Shown here: piece after piece, positions 55,812 to 64,000 of the stretch | How positions within the stretch are numbered: the first letter of the stretch is position 1 | How the letters are laid out: the number at the start of each line of letters is the position of its first letter | Assembly (NCBI GenBank): GCA_023078685.1 | Contig: JALGAS010000004.1 | Location: 5,580,001-5,644,000, forward strand | DNA from: Neopestalotiopsis rosae | Taxonomy: Eukaryota > Ascomycota > Sordariomycetes > Amphisphaeriales > Sporocadaceae | Reading direction: 5' to 3' | DNA length: 64,000 nt | Notes under the pieces: generated by a model | What the model saw: the letters and a program-made list of their open reading frames with translations, nothing else | Database searches by the model: none | What the model was told of the DNA's origin: nothing | Program-made: the position numbers and the translations under genes

Positions 55812-57592
55812 ATGCCTGACCAACAACAACCAATTGGAGGAAAAATTGGCACCCAGCCAGGTATATCCACGAACGATCTGAAATTCATTCAGGGAGATAT
55901 CCTGTAAGTTACATTTCATCAATCACATCAAGTCGATCGGAGGATAACAAGTAAGCAGTGTGGGGATGGCGAAAAGATTGGAGAACTTCGTCTTCTTCAC
56001 AATCAAGGATCCCCAGCAGTTCCGTACGCAATTGCAAGTGCTCAGAAATCAGAACCAGATCACGACTGCAGAACAAGCCAAAGAATTCCGCGAACGTATT
56101 AAGCAATCGAGTGAAAAGCTAGCAAATAATGCAATGAACATTGCTTTTTCTGCAAAAGGATTGAAAGCTGTAAGTTGTCTTTGAGACCTCAATTATCTTC
56201 AGACAATTCTTTCAGATACTGAACTTCTTCACTTCTTATAGCTCGGAGCCAATGTTGAGGAGATCAATGACAAGCTATTCATCCAAGGACAATTTGCAAG
56301 GGCAGAAACGTTGGGTGACAAGGTGTCAAAATGGGACGACTTATTCACAGGACAGAGTGATAAGCTCAAGGGTGACATACACGGTGTGATGATCGTCGTT
56401 GCCAGCGATCCCCCTCGGCTCAAGGGAGCAATGGACAATGTCACAAAGATGTTCCAGATCGGCCAGCAAAACGCAATTATCAACATAGAAACGGTTGAAG
56501 GGCATGTCAGAGAAGGCGGGGAGAGAGGGCACGAACAGTGAGTGAATATCGATATCTCGCATTGACTTATTCCGCTAACGAGATCAACATTAGTTTTGGT
56601 TTCAAGGACGGAATTACCCAGCCAATGATCGATGGACTAGGCGAAACTGTATCTGACAAAATGGACAGTGCTCCACCTATCGATCCAGGCGTCATTCTTT
56701 TGGGTCGACGGGGCGACACAGATGAATTGACGCCCGAAGAAATGAAGGATCTCAAATTGACAGACGAGAAAGATCGTATACGAACGAGAAACCGTCCTCG
56801 ATGGGCTCTGGATGGCAGCTTCATGGTTTTTCGCAAGTTGGAACAAAGCGTGCCTGAATTCAACAATGACATGAAGAAGTTTGCAGAACCCTTGGGAATC
56901 ACTCCGGAATTACTTGGTGCCCGACTGGTTGGTCGTTGGAAGAGCGGTGCACCAGTCCAGAACAATCCCACCACAGACCCTGTCAAGAAGGGGGATATCG
57001 AGCCCGCGGAGGCTACGAGTCAAGATTTCAATTTCGTTATCACGGATCAGCAGAAAAGCTGCCCTTTCGTTGCACACATTCGCAAGACTAATCCCCGTGA
57101 TGACCTCAAATCGATAAAGATTCTGCCATCTCAGAAGGATTTGGTCATACCTCATCGCATTCTTCGTCGGGGCATCCAATACGGACCAGAGCTTTCGGAA
57201 GATGAAAAAAAGCCTGGTGCTCTTACCCAAACGCAGAGGGGTCTTCTGTTCGCTTGTTATCAGAGCAGCATAAAAGACGGGTTCGAATTCATCCAGAACA
57301 GTAATTCTCTACCTCAACCCAGATATAACGGTCCAAGTAGAACTGACGCGGTTTTCTAGGATGGGTGAGCAAACCAACATTTCCTCCTGTTAGGGAGTTT
57401 CAACCCGGCGTCGATCCTTTGCTCGGTACACCGGGTAAGAAGTCTGACCGGTTCATTAACATCACGGGTGCCAATTCAAAAAACCCGGGCAAGCCAATCG
57501 ATCTTCAGAATAACGAATGGGTGGTTTCCAAAGGTGGAGAGTACTTCTTCTCTCCTGGAATGAACGCCCTCGAGAAGGCGCCCTTTGCTTAG
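55812..57592 (+). CDS. DyP-type heme peroxidase
   Basis: Five exons (55812-55903, 55959-56169, 56242-56537, 56594-57300, 57360-57592) join in frame to 512 residues. The DyP signature GFKDG (F203-G206, catalytic Asp205) is created exactly across the third intron (..GHEH|FGFKDG). The proximal heme His is H387 in IPHRILRRGIQYG, with the distal Arg nearby (R391/R392). Ending FIQNRWVSKPTFPPVREFQPGVDPLLG is characteristic. Dye-decolorising peroxidases oxidise dyes, lignin-like phenolics and other bulky substrates with H2O2. The N-terminus (MPDQQQPIGGKIGTQPG) has no signal peptide, suggesting an intracellular or unconventionally exported enzyme. No lesions. Confidence 0.92.
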
Positions 57593-58056
57593 GAGCTGAA
57601 GGATCAGGCAGTCTGTCCATGGCATATTTGCTCATTGACAGTACCTAGAATCTAATGATTGACGTTGGAAATGTCATAAGGCCGGTGGGCCAAGATTTGT
57701 TCGTCAACTAACAATAGTCGTTTAAGAGGTCAATCATACACCACTCTTTTGCTATGCTCTGATAAATAAATCCACTTCACAATACCATGGCGCGCATGGT
57801 GATTTTGAACTAAGAAATGCATCGTAGCAATTTTAAACATTCAATTATACCTTTGTGCCAATTACCTCGGCTTCACTAGCTATGAATTCCAAATTCCATG
57901 GACCGCTGAATGTGGGGTGCCGGAGGGGCCCCGAGGACTATTGGAGGAGGACAAGAACATGCGGAGTCTTTATAAATGACTTGCAGATTCACTCCACATG
58001 GTCGGTCACGGTCTCCAATACAGGTGATTACTTTGGTCATGTGATATTGTGTCAAG
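57593..58056. other. Intergenic
   Basis: 3' flank of the peroxidase and promoter of the GH5 gene. Nothing coding is supported. Confidence 0.5.
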
Positions 58057-59208
58057 ATGAAGCACTCAGGGCTTTTGTTTGGCTTGGTATCACTCATAAC
58101 CGGGACACATACAGCTTGCACGAAGCCAATGCAATACCTGGACTGGAAGGCTTTTAGAGGAAACGGAGTGAATCTTGGAGGGTGGTTGGTACAGGAGCCG
58201 TTCATCGACACTGAATGGTGGGCTGTCAACTGCGGAATCGATGTCGTGGATGAATGGAACTGTTGCGCGAACCTTGGTGATCAATGCGGGTCGGTGCTCG
58301 AGCAGCGATATGCAACCTGGATCACTACGGCCGATATTGATCTTCTAGCGTCTTCTGGAGATGTCAAGGTCTTGCGCATACCCACAACGTACTCGGCGTG
58401 GATTGAGCTTCCAGGATCACAATTGTATTACGGAAATCAGACAGCACATCTATCGGCGATTGCCAACTATGCCATCGAGAAATACGGCATGCACATCATA
58501 ATCGATATCCACGGACTGCCAGGCGGAATCAACAACGGAACAATTGGCGAACGAGTTGGTGGTTTGGACTGGTTTTATAATCAGACTGCTTTTGACTGGT
58601 CCATCAAGACCGTCGATGCTGTGCTCGACTTCATCCTGTCATCGAATCACTCCGAATCGTTCACGCTGGAGCCAATAAACGAGCCCATGGATAGCCCTGA
58701 CCTGGTCGGACAACCCTCATCACTCAGCGAGGAAGCAGCATCGTGGCTTCTCAAGTACTTTGACGCCGTGATTGAGCGCGTAGAAGCAGTGGAGCCTCGC
58801 CTTCCCATAATGTTGCAGGGTTCATTCAAGACTCCCGACTACTGGTCTGCCAATTTTACCAAGGACAAGAATATCGTCTTTGATGTTCACTCATACTACT
58901 TCGCTGGTCGACCTATCGGTCCCAACAATGTTACCGAGTTCATCTACAGCGATGCCGAGGCGGCACAGGGTAGCGGCAAATTTCCAGTATACACTGGGGA
59001 GTGGTCTATTCAAACTCTTTACAACAACACTTTTGTTGACCGGGCGGCAATACTGAGTACTGGTCTCGCTGTCTTTGAGAATTATACTCAGGGAAGCAGC
59101 TATTGGACTGCCAAGTGCACTGGGAATTATACGGTGGATGGAGAGGGCACACGGGCTGACTATTGGAGCTACGAGACTTTCATCGAATTGGGCCTGATTG
59201 GCCACTAA
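58057..59208 (+). CDS. Secreted GH5 exo-beta-1,3-glucanase-like enzyme
   Basis: Single exon, 383 residues, with a hydrophobic signal peptide (MKHSGLLFGLVSLITGTHTA) and several N-glycosylation sequons (NQT, NGT, NHS, NFT, NNT, NYT). The GH5 core includes FRGNGVNLGGWLVQEPF, LRIPTTYSAW and DIHGLPGG. The general acid/base is E209 in LEPINEP and the nucleophile is E315 in YTGEWS. This pattern is that of Exg1-type exo-1,3-glucanases, which trim beta-1,3-glucans of fungal walls or extracellular polymers in the wall or medium. Substrate specificity within GH5 is inferred from the GVNLGGWLV motif. The enzyme is intact. Confidence 0.92.
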   Translation: MKHSGLLFGLVSLITGTHTACTKPMQYLDWKAFRGNGVNLGGWLVQEPFIDTEWWAVNCGIDVVDEWNCCANLGDQCGSVLEQRYATWITTADIDLLASSGDVKVLRIPTTYSAWIELPGSQLYYGNQTAHLSAIANYAIEKYGMHIIIDIHGLPGGINNGTIGERVGGLDWFYNQTAFDWSIKTVDAVLDFILSSNHSESFTLEPINEPMDSPDLVGQPSSLSEEAASWLLKYFDAVIERVEAVEPRLPIMLQGSFKTPDYWSANFTKDKNIVFDVHSYYFAGRPIGPNNVTEFIYSDAEAAQGSGKFPVYTGEWSIQTLYNNTFVDRAAILSTGLAVFENYTQGSSYWTAKCTGNYTVDGEGTRADYWSYETFIELGLIGH

Positions 59209-59532
59209 TTCACCTGGAGATTCTCCGATAGTCACCCATAGAGTACCAGCTGGACCTTTGTGTCAGTTCATTCGTTGTTGTACATACATCAGGTTGACAC
59301 CTGAGTGACATCTCGCTTTGTTGTCTGTTGATTCTGAAGCAAGACATCCACTCTATGGTAATGCCTTGGGTGAGCCACTCTGAGGCATGACTGTCCGATA
59401 AAAATCGAAAAATGAATATTTCTAGCTGTCGGATTAATCCAAGTCGTTGAAGTGCACGAATTCTGACTTACGATCTATCACAAATGGGACGTCATGTGAG
59501 AGGAATGTCAAAAATCGTCATACTCGAAGCCC
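59209..59532. other. Intergenic
   Basis: Short AT-normal spacer with no coding signal. Confidence 0.5.
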
Positions 59533-59997
59533 ATGTCTCTCGAACACATTCAGAAGGCCTTTAGACTATCCGACAGCGAGGAGACCAGAGAGCTGATCCA
59601 CGCCAGTCCAATCCAGGAAGCCTTTCGTCAGTACCTCAACCGCTACCTGCGCTCGCACCGGGCCCACCTTGAGGAGCGGCCCGAGGAGTGGAAGGCCGTC
59701 GACGAGCACATCTTTGCGGCGAGGATCACGTTTCGCGACCCCGAAAGTCATCTGCAGGACCAGTGCCGAAGCCGGCCGTATGACCGTCTGCCGCACGCTG
59801 CGCTGTTTGTCCTGCGCGTCATGCGGTTTCTCAATTCCACCGAGGGTGAGAGGTTCGATGGGCCAGGTGTTCGGCACGAGCAAGGGTCCGATCGCGACTT
59901 TGCAAGATGTAAGAGGGGTTTGGAGTTGCTTTGCACCTTATTGAAGCAGCATGCTGACAGGGTTGGGCGGAGTGAGGAAGAAAGAAAGGCATTCTGA
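59533..59997 (+). CDS. Hypothetical protein
   Basis: A 154-codon single-exon frame, GC-rich and with good codon-like composition: MSLEHIQKAFRLSDSEETRE, then RYLRSHRAHLEERPEEWKAV and FAARITFRDPESHL. It is charged, without membrane segments, signal peptide or Cys motif, and is predicted largely helical. I do not recognise a family. The overlapping minus-strand frames look like shadows of this GC-rich sequence. It lies downstream of the GH5 gene but has its own spacer. Confidence 0.5.
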   Translation: MSLEHIQKAFRLSDSEETRELIHASPIQEAFRQYLNRYLRSHRAHLEERPEEWKAVDEHIFAARITFRDPESHLQDQCRSRPYDRLPHAALFVLRVMRFLNSTEGERFDGPGVRHEQGSDRDFARCKRGLELLCTLLKQHADRVGRSEEERKAF

Positions 59998-62900
59998 CGC
60001 ATTCCGGCATCTCTTAGACAACACTTGAGTCTGTCTCATGCTGGGAGATATCCCGGGTCAATTCCAACCCTTCATAGAGTTATTAGACATTGAGAATCTG
60101 AACATCGGGAATAAATCATTATTGTGGCAATTGCTTAATCGCTGTGTTGATATACGAAACCGACATTAGCAAGTGGAGTATAAAGCTGTGGAAAGACATC
60201 ATCGTGCACAAAAGTCCAAACACAGCGAGCGGCGATATAAATGCGGGGTTTCTCTTAATAGACGAGGATGAACTGCTGGTTAAACTTGTGTAAAGCGACT
60301 GCATACTCTAGTCAGAAAGTGATTGATGCAGGAAAATCTGGGACGGAAGGAAGAGGAAAGATAAGGACAAGGGCCGATGGGAAGTCACGAGAATCAATTC
60401 CGATATGCGCTCCATGGAGGTATATTGATACCAGACTGTTTTCCCACTTGGAAAGAACGATCCTGCCATACTCTGCCTTAAAGTCCAGGCGGGGATGTAA
60501 TTTCCCAGCCGACTTGAAAGGTGTTACTATATTTTTGTACGTTCCAATATACTCTTGTCGACAAAACATTGCAAAGAGGGATAGAACAATTATTACAAGT
60601 AGAATCCAATTGAGATCATGTGCCTAGCCAGCGGGGACGTCAGGTATGGGCATTATATACCTGATCTGAGAACCACGCCGAAGCCCAACCTCGTCCATAC
60701 CCGCAAACTACATCCTCTCGTCTCGATCAAATCAACGATTGGCCACGAGCGAAGCATTCCGCATCTTGTTCCTGCGTTAGTCACTTGACTCTAACGCTCA
60801 TCAGCCAAGATCGCTGCGTTCGTACGCGTCACATGAGATATTCAGGCTACATGCGGAGATTCGGTATGATAGCCTATTGGGCTATACTACAGGTTTTCCG
60901 AACCACCATCACGGTTTTGTACGATCGTGATGTATAGCATCACTGGATTCCGGGACCCGATCATGGCTTGGCTTCTCACCACACCCTCACGAATCGCACG
61001 TGGCTTTTGAGATCTACTGCGGCTCAAAAGCTCTAGGACGGACTAGAACGCTGATTTGAGTTGACCGGCCGTGTTAGTTTGCATGCTTCTCTGACACCTT
61101 CCGCATTTGCAAGACGCGGTTGCAGAGCCGCGCATGCAGGTAACATTCATAGGGCTGAACGACAACGTCTTTGATAAATTGCGTTTCTCAATTTTGACCA
61201 TTCAAGACAAGGTAAAGTCGACCTTGAGAATAAACAAAGTAATTCGCACCACTTCTCAAATTGATGTTATTTCCACAGGTTGGGTACAGCAAGATGGAGA
61301 CCAATAGCTGCTTTGGAACACAACAGCAGTCGAGACGAACACGAAAGTTGGCAAAATCGTGACAAAGTCACCTCATCAGCAAGACAAACCTTGCGATTGA
61401 GAATTGTTTTCGCTGAACAACTCGTACGATACTTACGCGAGAATCTTTACCCACGAGTACAGCGGGGTATAGACTATATGCCTCGGTAGCAGAGCGGAAG
61501 AAAAAAATTTGGCGACTTGATGTTTACAGAGGCCGAAAAGTTAACCCGCATCATCACATCCTTGGCAAGTGAGTCGCTGCAGAATTTGTGTGGACACAAC
61601 TGTGCCGTCTCGCCGGCTCCAACATTCGGTTGTGACGTAAAATTCTCGAAGCTGTGGACTTTCGACAATGGAACGGAAGTTGTATGTGGATATCGGGTCG
61701 CAAGTCCCGTCCGACAACTCCGCTCATCGGGAGGAGCTGAATTGAGAAATTCAAGATTTCAAAGAAGTATGGGGAACGTACATGGTGAAGACCAAGAGTT
61801 ATGTCTTTGCCTGCCGGGAAGTCGAGTTAATTATTCCCGAAAACACGTGGTTGCCGGCCGACGATCGTACTTTTGGGTAGGGAAAAAAGGGAGTGATGGA
61901 ATCTCACCACCTGGCACCATGGATTGATTGATTGATTTTTGTGACCGCGAGACGCGAAGCGCCCAAGGCTCCGATAACTGTACCGGTCCAGCCCAGCTCA
62001 ATGGCGGGGATATGTACGGAGTTGTAATAGTGTCCTAGTGCACTCCGTAGAACCTTGGAAGCCAGCCGGGGAGTCGACAAAAACTCTGGGGGGTTCTGGG
62101 GGTGGTGCATCGGACATTCTCTAGTGGCCATTTGGGAAAGGTGAGGCGCCATGTGTCCGCGCAAAGAGAATTCCGCTCCTCTGGGTCTAGTATACCGAAT
62201 GCGGGTGTTTTTACTCCTCACCGCGATTGCATGCCAACGGGCCAACAGGCCACATGGCTCGTGACCTCTTCGAGTTTTCCAGCAAGTTGCGTTGACGATG
62301 GGGAAAAGGGCCGAATGGCTTGTGCGGGGAGCCTGGAGCAGGGCCTGGAGTTGGGAGCACGCCTGGAGGTTCAGTGGAGGCTGGAAATTTGGGGTGCCTT
62401 GGGTAGAGCTTGGGGTGCTTTGGGCGGGGTGAAATCTGGCAGCGATGCCCCAATGTAACCTAGATCCATGCTGCTTTCGTCCATGGAGCTGGAATTTGGG
62501 GGACGTCATTCACGTTTACTGCTTGTTCGGTGGAGCCCCGATCAGGATCTATTGCATGCATAACCGGCCGCCAATGGCTAAACATCGGGCTCTCGGGGTG
62601 AGCGCGCGCCTTGCAACTGGCCAATTCCTCGACTCGGCAGTAAGTGGATCTTGGAACTTATCCGACATCCATGCTTTTGTTTTTCTCAATGATTCCAACC
62701 ACGGCCGAGTATGGAATCCCGTCGTCGTTATGGTTGAAAATGTCTTTGTCATTCATCGCCAAGGTGACTTGGGTAGCCAAGGTATGGGGTAAGACAATGG
62801 CCTGCCTTGCCTGCCCAGCTGCCAGGTGACGATCGCATTTTGACAAGCTTGACAAGCTGCCTCCCCCAATCCTATCTGGGCATGTATGTCATCGACGCCG

Positions 62901-63731
62901 AACTACCGGGTGAATTATTGCTACCTAGGTCCTGGAAAGCATCTGCTTGGTATCCCATGGTTTTCTACGCGATTTTCCATGGCATGGGCAGCCACCCATT
63001 CAGTTGCCGGCGCCACTGTCAAAAACTTAGACCAACAGCCTCGTCCAACTTGGCCTGTCTGTGCAAAATCCGGGGGGCGCTCTATTCTGTTTTTGGCTCC
63101 CAGTGCATGGACACACACACACACACACACCAGGCAAATCCAAGTACTAGACAGCCCTTTATTTCTATTTCCAAGCATACAAACGAAGCGGCGAATGCCG
63201 CGCATATCGCTTCTATTGCCGAATGGATCCCCCGGAATTCCCAGCTTTAGAGTGTTCACACTACTACACATAGACTTGCTCGACCATCCCTTTCCCATCC
63301 AGCAGTGAGCACTCCACAAGACACTCCACAAGACTTTTTCTTCACGCCAGTAAGCTCACGATCTAGTACTTGGCAACGGTGTGATTTCGGTCCTTCTCTC
63401 TCTTCCCCAGAAAACACTTTTATGGGGTTATACTGGAGCTTCTTCTGAATGTCATCGCTTACGACGCATGAAGCACTGAGAAAATGTGCTGGAATAGGTA
63501 TCACGGACACGGACAGCAGGCTGAATCCCCGCAGAAAGCACTGGCCCTCTCTCTTTCTCCCTCGCTCTATCCTGTACAGTAGCCCATCAAGTGACGAACC
63601 GGCGGCATGTTCATATCCCGGTGCAAGCGGGGACCCCTGACCTCGATGCTACTGTGTACTACGGCATCGTTCCTCTTCCCGTAGACTTGTTTGCCCGGAC
63701 TAGATCGTGTAGGTCATGATGATCGTCTGTC
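59998..63731. other. Long gene-poor stretch
   Basis: About 3.7 kb without a supported gene. A G-rich stretch with repeated GCCTGGAG/TTGGGGTGC words lies at 62325-62440 and a (CA)n microsatellite at 63111-63131. Frames of 60-200 codons overlap on both strands and none has a motif. Confidence 0.45.
63111..63131 (+). repeat. (CA)n microsatellite
   Basis: About ten uninterrupted CA dinucleotides. Confidence 0.9.
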
Positions 63732-63739
63732 TATATAAG
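63732..63739 (+). promoter_or_regulatory. TATA box of the right-edge glucosidase gene
   Basis: TATATAAG lies 82 bases before the ATG at 63814, a usual distance for a fungal TATA-driven secreted enzyme gene. Confidence 0.5.
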
Positions 63740-63813
63740 TGCCAGAGTCGTCCACGATGTGAAAATGTTTTCAGCACGCCGATCAGCCTCAATCGCCATA
63801 GCATCAATTCACA

Positions 63814-63982
63814 ATGGCTTCTCCCAGGTCAATCTTGCTGTCTTCTCTACTGCTAGCCTCTTCGGCTACTGCCCAGGACTTTGGTAGTTCTGGTCGCAGT
63901 GAAGAGGCTTTCAGCTATATTCAGCCAGAGAACACTACCATTCTGACACAATATGGTTCATCTCCTGCTGTGTACCCTTCGC
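63814..63982 (+). CDS. Probable GH3 beta-glucosidase, first exon only
   Basis: ATG 63814 begins a signal peptide (MASPRSILLSSLLLASSATA) followed by QDFGSSGRSEEAF and YGSSPAVYPS, then a GTATGT donor at 63983; the gene leaves the window. A short N-terminus ending in a PVYPSP-like segment before the catalytic domain is, in my recollection, usual in secreted GH3 beta-glucosidases of ascomycetes. No catalytic residue is inside the window, so the family call is tentative. Confidence 0.5.
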
Positions 63983-64000
63983 GTATGTTATCCTCATAAA

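Noticed and set aside
59566..60002. Minus-strand frames opposite the 154-codon hypothetical gene
   Set aside because: They overlap the better plus-strand frame entirely and have Cys/Pro/Arg-rich shadow composition.
62325..62440. Coding repeat protein from GCCTGGAG/TTGGGGTGC words
   Set aside because: The words are irregular and in different frames; probably simple G-rich sequence.
61904..62509. 201-codon minus-strand frame
   Set aside because: It lies in a GC-rich stretch with equally long frames on the other strand, is low-complexity rich in P/H/S/R, and has no motif.

Overview
The window is nuclear DNA of a filamentous ascomycete (Pezizomycotina). Genes have short introns with GT..AG and a few GC..AG borders. 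Protein families include a Zn2Cys6 regulator, group A FAD monooxygenase, DyP peroxidase and secreted GH5/GH3 glycosidases. Two Copia retrotransposons are eroded into very AT-rich, TpA-rich sequence, as expected from repeat-induced point mutation (RIP).

Layout. 1-5.0 kb: three tandem copies of a small-protein gene that I do not recognise from any named family, here called the NKYGD family. It has a C-x-C-x6-C-x2-H motif and an NKYGD[VI]PN-basic helix. Two further copies lie at 46.4-47.0 kb and 49.9-50.9 kb. 5.4-6.5 kb: a multi-pass membrane protein. 6.96-7.59 kb: a TA-flanked fold-back element with a 14-bp minisatellite core. 7.9-10.3 kb: a Zn2Cys6 transcription factor with three in-frame stops, each explicable by a C:G to T:A transition.

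10.35-31.47 kb is a nested transposon island. A roughly 1.85-kb TA-flanked DNA transposon, now in three pieces, was hit by two opposite-facing Copia elements (472-bp LTRs, 5-bp target duplications AAATT and AAAAA). All of this was mutated to AT-rich sequence. One Copia was later split by a Gypsy chromovirus (7.7 kb, 512-bp LTRs that look identical, duplication ACCGT). The Gypsy element has intact Gag and Pol frames, normal base composition and an antisense Cys-rich ORF.

32-42 kb: a metabolic block of intact zinc alcohol dehydrogenase, decayed aldehyde dehydrogenase, epoxide-hydrolase-like gene with one in-frame stop, an intact 808-residue FAD monooxygenase fused to a large membrane domain, and a multi-exon multi-TM protein. 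Together with the broken regulator across the island it looks like a degenerating metabolic cluster, which is an inference.

46-64 kb is mostly ordinary: NKYGD copies, a glutathione S-transferase, mitochondrial acyl carrier protein beside the complex I 23-kDa iron-sulfur subunit, a DyP-type peroxidase, a GH5 exo-beta-1,3-glucanase, a hypothetical protein and the first exon of a probable GH3 beta-glucosidase at the right edge. Exon borders were set by eye from splice signals, reading frame and family conservation; none is tested against transcripts.
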